In this document: positions 1 through 8,100 of the stretch, piece after piece
Layout of the letters: the number at the start of each line of letters is the position of its first letter
Numbering within the stretch: position 1 is the stretch's first letter
Assembly: GCA_009697505.1 (NCBI GenBank)
Contig: SHUD01000024.1
Span: forward strand, 1 to 35,366
DNA from: Bryobacterales bacterium
GTDB lineage: Bacteria; Acidobacteriota; Terriglobia; Bryobacterales; Bryobacteraceae
DNA: 35,366 nucleotides
Reading direction: 5' to 3'
Notes under the pieces: model-generated
What the model was told of the DNA's origin: nothing
Seen by the model: the letters and a program-made list of their open reading frames with translations, nothing else
Database searches by the model: none
Program-made: the position numbers and the translations under genes

Positions 1-128
1 AGCAACTGCTCCGCGCTGCGAAAGCCAGATCGCTGGACACTCTCGAACAGGCCGTCGCCCAAGCCCTGGCCGCCGTTACTCCCCAAAACGCACAAGCCTG
101 CTTCCGCCACTGCGGCTATGGTTCATGA
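1..128 (+). CDS. IS630-type transposase, C-terminal end (gene starts before the window)
   Basis: Reading from base 3, an open frame runs off the left edge and ends at TGA 126-128. Its last residues, NAQACFRHCGYGS, match the typical C-terminal tail of IS630/Tc1-like transposases ('NAQACFRHCGY'). Only 41 residues are visible, so the DDE catalytic residues and the state of the element cannot be judged. The lytic transglycosylase starts about 65 bases downstream, so the right end of the insertion sequence should lie between 129 and 192. I could not identify a terminal inverted repeat because the left end is outside the window. The family call is recognition from the tail only. Confidence 0.7.
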   Translation, partial: QLLRAAKARSLDTLEQAVAQALAAVTPQNAQACFRHCGYGS

Positions 129-192
129 ATACTCTGAAACTGGTCTAGCTCCACGCTTCGCGTATTTCGCGCGTCTGAGTTGGTAACGGTAC

Positions 193-834
193 GTGACCAG
201 GCTATCTCTCAGTTTTTGTCTGTCGGTTGGCTGCGCGGCTCCGCTGATCGGCGGAGAATACGCGGTTCTATCCACGGGCTTTCGCATTCCCGCCGAGCGG
301 CATGAAGTCGCGGATGGCGTAGTCCGCTTGTACTTGAAGAACGGCGTGACGGAATTGCCCGTCGCCGCGGTAGCGCGCTTCGAAGCCGACGATTACGTGG
401 CTCCTCCCGCCGCGCCCGCGCCGCCCAGGGTGGACCCGCCGCTTCCGGCATCCGACGCCCGGACCCTAATCCAGGAAGCCGCGGTCCGCACCGGCCTACC
501 GCTAGCTTTGGTCGAGAGCGTGGCGCGCGTCGAGTCCGGGCTGCGCCCGGAAGCCGTTTCTTCAAAAGGCGCGCTCGGCGTCATGCAGTTGATGCCCGCC
601 ACGGCGAAGGCGCTGGACGCCGATCCGCGCGATCCCGCGCAGAACATCGACGCCGGCGCGCGGCTGTTACGCGAGCTGCTCATCAAGTACGACGGCGACG
701 TGGTCAAGGCGCTCTCCGCCTATAACGCGGGCGCAGGGGCGGTGGACCGCTACCGGGGCATGCCTCCGTACGCGGAGACGCGGAGCTACGTGGATAAGGT
801 GATCCGGACCTACGTGAAAGCGGGCGGCAAGTAG
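193..834 (+). CDS. Secreted lytic transglycosylase (SLT domain)
   Basis: A predicted periplasmic peptidoglycan lytic transglycosylase that cleaves the MurNAc-GlcNAc bond to give 1,6-anhydromuropeptides. The start is GTG, followed by a short hydrophobic signal-like segment (residues 3-20). A small N-terminal region and a Pro/Ala-rich linker (about 70-87) precede the SLT domain (about 90-205). The domain carries the family hallmarks: catalytic Glu114 in VESG, the SSKGALGVMQLMPATA block (123-138) and the LSAYNAGAGAV block (174-184). At 213 residues it is a compact single-domain member. It stands alone on the plus strand just downstream of a transposase end, so its native upstream region may have been replaced by the insertion. 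The family assignment is secure; the physiological role is inferred. Confidence 0.9.
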   Translation: MTRLSLSFCLSVGCAAPLIGGEYAVLSTGFRIPAERHEVADGVVRLYLKNGVTELPVAAVARFEADDYVAPPAAPAPPRVDPPLPASDARTLIQEAAVRTGLPLALVESVARVESGLRPEAVSSKGALGVMQLMPATAKALDADPRDPAQNIDAGARLLRELLIKYDGDVVKALSAYNAGAGAVDRYRGMPPYAETRSYVDKVIRTYVKAGGK

Positions 835-846
835 ATTTCTCCATAA

Positions 847-871
847 TTCGTGTCACTATTTCTGACACGAA
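847..871. promoter_or_regulatory. Perfect palindrome, probable TetR operator
   Basis: Two perfect 9-base arms, TTCGTGTCA (847-855) and TGACACGAA (863-871), are separated by 7 bases. The palindrome ends three bases before the ATG at 875 that would begin the TetR gene. This geometry is that of a TetR-family homodimer operator, and its position over the translation-initiation region predicts tight autorepression of the regulator and the downstream glycosyltransferase. Binding is inferred, not shown. Confidence 0.75.
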
Positions 872-874
872 GCC

Positions 875-1484
875 ATGAAGACTGCGGCCAAACGAGCGTA
901 CCGCCAGGAAGCGCGCGCAACAAAGCGAAGCCACCGCCGGGAAAATCATCACGGCAACGGTCCGCTTGGCACGTTCCGTCCGCCGCGTGTCCGCGGTCAC
1001 GCTGGAGGATATCGCCCGCGAGGCGGGCCTTACGGTACGGACCATTCTCCGCCGGTTCGGGTCGCGCGATGGAGTCCTGGAGTCCGCGTTTGTGCAGCTA
1101 CGCCAGGACATCGACGCCGCGCGCCCGGCCACGCCCCCAGGCGGCATCGAAGCCGCATTGAGCGCTTTACTGGAACACTACGAGGCAATTGGCGACCTCA
1201 ATATCCGCGCCCTGGAGGAAGAAGATCAACTGCCATCTCTACAGGCCTTATTGGAAATAGCCCGCGGCGTGCATCGCGGCTGGCTCCGGCACATTTTTGG
1301 GCCGCATCTGGCAGTTCTCAGTCCCGCGGAGCGGGAGCAGCGGATTACAGCGCTCTACGCGGCCACCGACGTTTACTTGTGGAAACTGCTGCGGCGGGAT
1401 CTGCAGCTAAGCCGGAAGGAAACTGCCGCCACGTTCCTCCGGCTGGTGCATGGCGTACTGGAGACAAGAAGGGAGGACGCATGA
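875..1484 (+). CDS. TetR/AcrR family transcriptional regulator, probably frameshifted near the start
   Basis: The frame ending at 1484 encodes a classic TetR N-terminal helix-turn-helix (VTLEDIAREAGLTVRTILRRFGSRDGVLESAF) plus an all-helical ligand-binding domain. The first usual start codon in that frame is TTG 966, which would remove helix 1. Frame-consistent TetR sequence (residues reading SEATAGKIITATVRLARSV) extends upstream to a stop at 876-878, with only a CTG at 882 available. The well-placed ATG 875, right behind the palindrome, is in another frame (MKTAAKRAYRQEARA). Joining the two frames at the GCGCGCGC run (911-918) gives an ordinary TetR start. So the gene carries a one-base indel, or a sequence error there, or uses CTG. 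It overlaps the glycosyltransferase by ATGA, consistent with a regulator-target pair. Confidence 0.75.
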
Positions 1485-2363
1485 AACGATTCTTGTTCCC
1501 TCATTGGGAAGGGGGAGGCAATACTCCTCCGATGTTGAGTGTGGTCCGGAGGCTGGTAGCTCGGGGCCACCAAGTGAGGATTCTAGCCGACCCGTGCAAT
1601 CAGGAGGAAGCGGAAGCCGCGGGCGCCTCGTTTTCATCCTGGACCCGCGGATACCGGCGATTGGATAAGTCCTGGGAGAGCGACCCGCTGAAGGACTGGG
1701 AAGTGAGCTCGCCTCTGGCGGTCATCGCCCGCCTGCGAGACCGCCTCTTCTTCGGCCCGTCCTTGGCCTATGCCGGGGACGTTCGCGACGAGTTGCGCCG
1801 CTTTCCCGCGGACGTGATCGTGCCCAGCGAAATGCTCTTCGGCGCAATGGCGGCGGCCGAGGCGGCTGGGGTTCCTTGCGTTGGTTTGGCAGCGAACATC
1901 TGCCTCTTCCCACTCCCTGGAGTTCCTCCGTTCGGGCCGGGATTTCTGCCGGCGAGAAACATGTTTGAACGTCTGCGGGACAGCGCGGTCCGCAGTCTGA
2001 CGCGGCGTGAGTTTGGCAAAGGGGCGCCGGTGTTTAACGCGACGCGGCGCGCGCTGGGGCTCGCTCCTCTTCAACATCCCTTGGATCAACTGGAGCGGCT
2101 GACACGTCTGTTGGTGCTGACCAGCCCGGCGTTCGACTTCCCGGCGGCGCCGTTGCCCGCTCACGTCGTCTACGCCGGCTCCGAAAGCGGAGGCGAAGGC
2201 GATCAGACGGGCAGTGCAGACTCTCCTGCAAGATGCGCGCTACCGGAATCAGGCGCGTGGCCTAGGCCGGCGGATTGCGGAAGACGCCCGCAACTCCCAG
2301 GCGGTGCGCGTCTTGGAAGAAGCCGCCCGCGATTCGGAGGCTGAACTCGCCCGCTCAGCGTGA
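1481..2363 (+). pseudogene. UGT/MGT-family glycosyltransferase with internal deletion and frameshift
   Basis: Starts at ATG 1481, overlapping the TetR stop, behind a strong GGGAGG site at 1471-1476. The N-terminal about 235 residues (KRFLFPHWEGGGNTPPMLS, then VRRLVARGHQVRILAD) form the acceptor-binding half of a GT1/MGT glycosyltransferase. Just after the PAHVVYAGS segment (about 2180) the frame loses homology. In the frame offset by one, from about 2187 to TGA 2363, the sequence reads AIRRAVQTLLQDARY followed by RGLGRRI and ends VLEEAARD...ARSA. That is the C-terminal helix region of the same family. Roughly 130 residues, including the HGG/nucleotide-sugar binding motif, are missing. The product cannot be a functional GT1 enzyme; a natural deletion is the simplest reading. 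Confidence 0.8.
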
Positions 2364-2384
2364 GGTGGGCACGCGAACGCTGGC

Positions 2385-2855
2385 TCAAGGCTTCGGCAGT
2401 TCGGAAACGTGGTGGGCGACCATCTGCCAGCGCCCGTCCATTTTCATGTAGACATCACTGAAGAGCCGGGGCGCGTCGAAGCGCTTCCCTTTGTAATCCA
2501 GCACCGAAGTGCTATGCCCGGACACCACCGCCGTGTTCCCGAACAGCTTCACTGTCACGCTGTCATGCGCGAACGAGATGAAATGCAGACCGTCGGAAAG
2601 AAAATCCGCGATCACATGGGTTCTATCGAGACGATCTCCGCGCGCGATCCAGGTAAGCTGATCGGCGAGCACCTTCTCCATGCCCGCCCGGTCTTTCGCC
2701 TTGCGGGCTTCGTCGAACTGGTCGCTGGCTTTCAACACTTCGGCTTCTAGGACCCCGGCCTTCACGGCTTCGCCGGAAAACTTGGGCTTGCTTTGCGCGG
2801 CAACCAAGCCAGCCAAAAGGAGGAAGCAAACTACAGACTTGAATTTCATCTTCAT
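2385..2855 (-). CDS. Secreted NTF2-like (DUF4440/SnoaL-type) protein
   Basis: 156 residues with a clear Sec signal peptide (FKSVVCFLLLAGLVAAQ), so probably periplasmic. The mature part has the cone-fold pattern of NTF2-like proteins of the DUF4440 type: an N-terminal helix, 'EKVLADQLTWIARGDRLDRTHVIADFL', then beta strands including NTAVVSGHSTSV and a C-terminal DGRWQMVAHHVSELP strand. Such proteins serve as small enzymes or ligand-binding folds, and no catalytic set can be assigned here. Its ATG overlaps the stop of the next minus-strand gene by ATGA. By position on the minus strand the oxidase stop lies at 2852, so the two genes are one transcription unit, with the oxidase upstream. Confidence 0.8.
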   Translation of the reverse strand: MKMKFKSVVCFLLLAGLVAAQSKPKFSGEAVKAGVLEAEVLKASDQFDEARKAKDRAGMEKVLADQLTWIARGDRLDRTHVIADFLSDGLHFISFAHDSVTVKLFGNTAVVSGHSTSVLDYKGKRFDAPRLFSDVYMKMDGRWQMVAHHVSELPKP

Positions 2856-4051
2856 AGTCTAGACCCGTTCTTGAGCACGGAAGCGCGGGTGATGGAGGCG
2901 ACGGTGGGCGTGCCGCATTGGCGCATGGTCAACGTCAATTCCGCGCGCAGAATGTCGAGCACCCGCTCGACGCCCTCCTGGCCGAACGAGGAGAGTCCGT
3001 AGATATACGCACGGCCGATGCCGACGCCTTTGGCGCCTATCGCCAGGGCTTTGTAAACATCCGACCCGCGGCGGAATCCGCCGTCAACGAAGACCGGGAA
3101 CTGCGGTCCGACAGCGTCAATCACTTCGGGAAGAACATCAATGGTGCCGCGGCCGGTCTCGGTGGCGCGTCCGCCATGGTTGGACACAATCACGCCGTCG
3201 GCGCCATGTTCGCGGGCAAGCTTGGCGTCTTCCCCGGTGTCGATCCCTTTGAGCACCAGCTTCATCTTGGTCATCTTCTTCAGCCGGTCCACGTAGGCCC
3301 ACGTAGCCTGCGGTGGATTGATGGTGCCCGCGAGTCCGGCCAGCATGGGCTTGCCCGCATTATCCGCCGGATTCGCGCCCGCCTTGGGCGAGTGCATGTG
3401 ACACGACAGGCAATCGCGGTTGTCCAAGCGCGTGAAGCGCGTGGCGGTCTCCGTATTGCGGCCAGCAAGAAGGTCGATGGTCCAGGCCAGCACGGGGCAT
3501 CCCGCGGCTTCGACGCGCTTCACCAGTTTTTCCGTCTCATCCCAGGTGAGCGGCATGTAGAGCTGGAACCAGGGCGGCGTGCCGAGGGCTTTGGAAACTT
3601 CCTCGACCGGAGTCGAACTGGCGGTCGAGAGCATCTGCATGGCTCTTTTCGCTTTCGCCGCGCGGGCCGTCGCGACTTCGCCGTCGCGATTGAACGCCTT
3701 CTGGCTGCCGACAGCGCTCACATAGATCGGCATGTCCCACGTGGTGCCGAACACTTGAGTCTTGAGATCGGCCTGGCTCACGTCAACCAGACGGCGGGCG
3801 CGCAGTTGGTAGTGCTCGAACGCCTGGCGGTTCATGCGCAGCGTCACGTCATCATCCACCCCGGTGGCCATGTAACCCCAGTGCGCGGGCGGAAGCACTT
3901 TGCGGGCGAGCGGCTCGAAGTCCATGACGTTGATGGCGTCTTTCGCGCTGGCAATCACACCCGAGGCGTCTTGCCCCCAAGCTTGCGTGAGTAGAGGACT
4001 GGCGGCCAAAAAGCGCAGAAATTCGCGGCGGGCGTGGAAATTGGGGGTCAT
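2852..4051 (-). CDS. Tat-exported FMN-dependent alpha-hydroxy-acid oxidase/dehydrogenase with a CxxCH motif
   Basis: 399 residues of the lactate/glycolate oxidase family (FMN TIM barrel oxidising 2-hydroxy acids to 2-oxo acids). Recognisable active-site elements are Tyr60, QLY at 163-165, TID at 191-193, Lys268 in LKGI, and His292 and Arg295 in SNHGGR. The FMN phosphate region follows (VDGGFRRGSDVYKALAIGAKGVGIGRAY). The N-terminus has a twin-arginine leader (Arg8-Arg9, then EFLRFLAASPLL), implying export of a folded flavoprotein. Unusually, loop 4 (about 196-240) carries CLSCH at 214-218, the form of a covalent c-heme site. No cytochrome b5 domain precedes the barrel, unlike flavocytochrome b2. 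Substrate is unknown. It is translationally coupled to the NTF2-like gene. Confidence 0.88.
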   Translation of the reverse strand: MTPNFHARREFLRFLAASPLLTQAWGQDASGVIASAKDAINVMDFEPLARKVLPPAHWGYMATGVDDDVTLRMNRQAFEHYQLRARRLVDVSQADLKTQVFGTTWDMPIYVSAVGSQKAFNRDGEVATARAAKAKRAMQMLSTASSTPVEEVSKALGTPPWFQLYMPLTWDETEKLVKRVEAAGCPVLAWTIDLLAGRNTETATRFTRLDNRDCLSCHMHSPKAGANPADNAGKPMLAGLAGTINPPQATWAYVDRLKKMTKMKLVLKGIDTGEDAKLAREHGADGVIVSNHGGRATETGRGTIDVLPEVIDAVGPQFPVFVDGGFRRGSDVYKALAIGAKGVGIGRAYIYGLSSFGQEGVERVLDILRAELTLTMRQCGTPTVASITRASVLKNGSRL

Positions 4052-4096
4052 GGTTCGCTATTTTACCACCGCGTCCGCTACCATCGTGAGTAGGAA

Positions 4097-5116
4097 ATGC
4101 GCCCCCCCGAATCCCGTTATTCGCGCCAGATCCGCTTCGCTCCCTTGGGCGAGCAAGGCCAGGCTAACATCCGCGCCGCCCGCGTGGCCATCGTCGGCTG
4201 CGGAGCCCTGGGAACCGTGCAGGCGGAAGCCATGGCTCGCGCCGGCGTGGGACGCCTGCGGCTGATCGACCGGGATTTTGTCGAGTGGTCCAACCTCCAG
4301 CGCCAGTTCTTATTCGACGAGGCCGACGCCGCGGAAGCGCTGCCCAAGGCCGTCGCGGCCGCCCGCCGTCTGGCCAAAGTAAACTCCGAAGTGGAGATCG
4401 AGCCCATGGTGGCCGATCTAACGCCTGCCAGCGCCCCGGATCTGTTCGAGGATATCGACCTGATCCTGGATGGCACTGACAACTTCGAAACGCGGTTCCT
4501 GATCAACGACGCCGCCGTGTCCGCCGGTATTCCCTGGATTTACGGGGCCGCCGTCGGAAGCTACGGCATCAAGCTGCCGATTGTTCCCGGTATGACGGCC
4601 TGCCTGCGCTGCGTCTACCCGGAGCCGCCGCGGGGTGCGCAGCCCACGTGCGAAACCGAAGGCGTGCTGGCTGCGGTGACGGCTACGATTGCCGCGCTAC
4701 AGGCCGGCGACGCCCTGAAGATGCTGGCGCTGGGAACAGATTCCGTCGTCGCGCGCCTGACCACGGTGGACGTGTGGACCGGCGCGATCCGGCAATTGGC
4801 GCCGCCTCCTCGCGATCCTGACTGCCCCTGTTGCGTGCGCCGCGAGTTCGTGCACTTGAACGGCTCCCGGCGGGCGCCCATCAGTTTATGTGGACGAAAT
4901 GCCGTGCAGATTCACGAGCGGTCGCGGCCGGTGGACCTGCCGGAGCTGGCCCAGCGTCTTTCCGCGGTGGCGCCCGTGCGCTCCAACGAATTCGCGTTGC
5001 GCGTCGTCATCGATCCCTATGAATTGACGGTGTTCGCGGATGGCCGCGCCATCATCAAAGGCACGCAAGACGCCGGCGTAGCGCGTAGCCTGTACGCCCG
5101 GTATATAGGCGCGTAG
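4097..5116 (+). CDS. ThiF/MoeB/HesA-family adenylyltransferase (E1-like)
   Basis: 339 residues. It probably adenylates the C-terminal Gly-Gly of a ubiquitin-like sulfur carrier (ThiS or MoaD type) in thiamine, molybdopterin or related sulfur transfer. Visible are RYSRQIRF at the N-terminus, the Rossmann GCGALG motif (34-39), IDRDFVEWSNLQRQ (57-70), DGTDNFETR (125-133), zinc ligands Cys169/Cys172 and Cys243/Cys246, and a Cys185 at the position of the catalytic cysteine (TCETEGV). A C-terminal segment of about 90 residues (250-339) lacks a rhodanese CxxGxR active site, so it is not a MoeZ-type fusion. The ATG at 4097 follows GTAGGA. It is divergent from the oxidase with a 45-base gap. No carrier protein gene lies nearby, so the pathway is unresolved. 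Confidence 0.88.
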   Translation: MRPPESRYSRQIRFAPLGEQGQANIRAARVAIVGCGALGTVQAEAMARAGVGRLRLIDRDFVEWSNLQRQFLFDEADAAEALPKAVAAARRLAKVNSEVEIEPMVADLTPASAPDLFEDIDLILDGTDNFETRFLINDAAVSAGIPWIYGAAVGSYGIKLPIVPGMTACLRCVYPEPPRGAQPTCETEGVLAAVTATIAALQAGDALKMLALGTDSVVARLTTVDVWTGAIRQLAPPPRDPDCPCCVRREFVHLNGSRRAPISLCGRNAVQIHERSRPVDLPELAQRLSAVAPVRSNEFALRVVIDPYELTVFADGRAIIKGTQDAGVARSLYARYIGA

Positions 5117-5164
5117 GGATTTTCGTACAGCAGCCGTTTTTTGTTCTCCGTCGATAATTGCTTG

Positions 5165-8100
5165 ATGCGATTTTTCGTCGGGCTCTTTCTGTTGACCACT
5201 GCACCCGCGTTTGCGATCCCCACGTTTTTTATTGAAGAATCACGGTCGCGGTACATCGTTGAGAGTCCTGCGATGCGAGCGGTGTTCACTCGGGAAGGAA
5301 TTCTGTTTCACACCGGCGATGGCCCGATTCAGGTTCGCTTTCGCGGCGCGAAGGCACGGGATGTTCGCGGCAGTGATCCCAGCGGACACGCAAATTTTCT
5401 AATGGGGCCAGATCCACGCGCGTGGCGGACCGGATTGCCGGTCTTCGGAGAGATTCTGTATCGCGGACTTTATCCCGGCATTGACGCGGCGTACGCGGGC
5501 AAAGACGGCCATCTCAAGTCAGAGTTCCGCGTCGCACCCGGGGCCGACCCGCGCCAGATCCGGCTGGAATACTCCGTGGATCTTGCGATCGACGATGGCG
5601 GCAATCTGCATGCCGGGGAGTTGTTGGAGCAGGCCCCGGAGATTTATCAAGACACGCCACGGGGTCGCGTCAGCATTAGGGGGCGGTATCGCCTGCTGGA
5701 TGCCCGAACGGTAGGTTTCGCTATCGAGAGGTACGACACGCGTTTCCCGTTGGTCATCGATCCGGTCATCTCTTATGCGACCTATTTGGGGGGAACCGGA
5801 TTCGGAGCGGTCACCGGAGTCGCCGTCGATAGCGCCGGCAATCTCTACGCGACCGGCTGGACGGAAGCGCTGGATTTCCCGATTGTGGGTGCCGCGCAGG
5901 CCATCAACCGGGGCGGCGTCGATGCCTTCATCGTCAAAATGAACCCGGCGGGCAACGCGCTGGTTTACGCGACTTATATCGGCGGCGGCGGTGAAGACAA
6001 GGGCGCGGCCATTGCGGTGGACGCAAGTAACCAGGCCTACGTGACGGGCTCGACGGCATCCAACAATTTTCCGCTGGCGGCGGCCATCCGCACGACGCTG
6101 GGCGGCTCCAAGACGGCGTTCGCTCTACAGCTGAATGCCGTGGGAAACACGCTGTTGTACAGCACCTATCTGGGCGGCACGAACTACGAAGTGGGAACCG
6201 CGATTGCGGTGGATGGCTCCGGCAACGCTTACATCGCGGGCGATACGCAATCGGCGAATTTCCCGGTGCAGACCGCCGCGCAATGGACGCTGGGCGGGGG
6301 CACGGATGCCTTCGTCACGAAACTCACCGCGGCCGGCGCGCTAGGCTTCAGCACCTACCTGGGTGGCGCGGGCAATGAACACGCGGGCGGCGTCGCGGTG
6401 GATACCGGCGGCAATGTATATGTAACCGGCGGAACCTACTCGGCGAACTTTCCCGTACTGGGGGCGATGCAGGCGGCAAACGCGGGCAACCAGGACGTAT
6501 TTGTTACCAAGTTGCGCGCCTCCGACACCCAGATTCTGTACAGCACGTATCTGGGCGGCAGTGGGGTTGCTACTCCGGAGCAAGCCAATGCCATCAAAGT
6601 GGACGCGAACGGCAACGCCTACATTGCCGGGGTAACGAACTCGGCCAATTTTCCCGTGACGGCAGGTGTGTACCAATCGGCGCTCAATGGGCCTTCCGAC
6701 GCATTTGCCGCGCGGCTGAATGCAGCGGGCAACGCACTCGTGTTCAGCACTTACCTGGGAGGCATAGGCCCGGAGTGGGCGGCGGGAATCGGTATCGATA
6801 GCAGCGGCAGCGCCTACGTATCCGGCTACACGTCGTCGGTCGATTTTCCGCTTGCGGGCGCGGTGCAAGCCACCTACAGCGGGTTGCAAGACGCATTCGT
6901 CTCCAAGCTGAACTCCGCGGGCAATACGCTGGGATTTTCAACCTTCTACGGCGGCAGCGGAGCGGATTCCGCCAACGCGCTGGCGGTGGATGCCAACGGC
7001 AACATGTACGTGGGCGGGCAGACTTCATCGCTGAATCTGCCTCTTACGGGACCGATTCAATCGTCAAACAATGGTGGCGGCATCGGATGGCTGGCCCGCT
7101 TGGGTGTCACCACGGTACCGGCGCAACTGCCGTCCGTGGTTTCGGTAACCCCTTCCTCGGGAAGCGGGAATGCTCCCGTATTCGTCGCGACATATGCGGA
7201 CAGCGGGGGCGCGGCGGCGCTGACCACGGTGTCTCTTTTGGTCGGCACTGGCGCGTCAACAACGTTTGCCTGCTACGTCACCTACAATCAGGCGGCGAAC
7301 GTGTTCACGCTGGCCAACGATGACCCGGCAAGCGGCTCGCAGAGCGTAGTGCCGGGCGGCAGCACGGCGCAGAACAGCCAGTGCACCTTGACCGGCGCCG
7401 GCAGCTCGGTGAGCGTATCGGGCAATAACCTGACGTTGAACCTTGCGCTGACATTCCTGCCGCCCTTCGCCGGCGCCAAGACGGTGTACCAGTATGCAGC
7501 CGATGCGGGGACGAACACCGGGTGGATCGCCCAGGGCTCATGGACCGTGACCATTCCTCCCTCGCAGCCTTCCGCGGACACCGTATCCCCGAATTTCGCC
7601 ACCGGCTCCAGCCAGACGTTCACCTTCGTGTTTTCCGATTCGCAGAGCGCTGCCAACCTCACCGGTCTGGCCATGCTGTTTTCCAGTTCGCTGAGCTTTA
7701 CCAACGCCTGTGAAATCGTGGTCGATCGCGTCGCGGGCACCGTGGCGCTGTTATGGGATAGCGCGGCCGGATCGGATTCCCGGCTGATGAATTCCCCGAC
7801 CCTCCTGCAAAACAGCCAGTGCAAAGCAGGAGCCTCTTCGATCACGGTTTCCGGTCTATCACAAATTTTCACGGTCGCCGTCACGTTCAAAACCAGTTTC
7901 GGAGGCCCCCGCAACATCTACATGTATGGAGCGAGCGCGGCGGCGAACACGGGATGGGTTCAGCGCGGGACGTTCACGGTGTCCATCGGGGGCTTGCCGC
8001 AGGCCACTTCGGTGGTGCCGGCTTCCGGCTCGGGCCCCGGGCAGCGGTTCAGCTTCACCGTGACCGATCCGGCGGGCGCCGGCTTCCTCCAGGGGCTGGC

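Noticed and set aside
875-2344. A single 489-residue open frame over the TetR gene and glycosyltransferase
   Set aside because: Its first 200 residues are out of frame with the clear TetR protein, and its last about 53 residues are out of frame with the glycosyltransferase C-terminus. Only the middle is real coding sequence.
2918-3994. Long plus-strand open frame opposite the hydroxy-acid oxidase
   Set aside because: An antisense shadow of a strongly conserved enzyme in GC-rich DNA; no domain or start context.
5770-7100. Short regular DNA repeats in the SBBP gene as a CRISPR or minisatellite
   Set aside because: The periodicity is at the protein level (propeller blades) with diverged DNA, not identical repeats with spacers.
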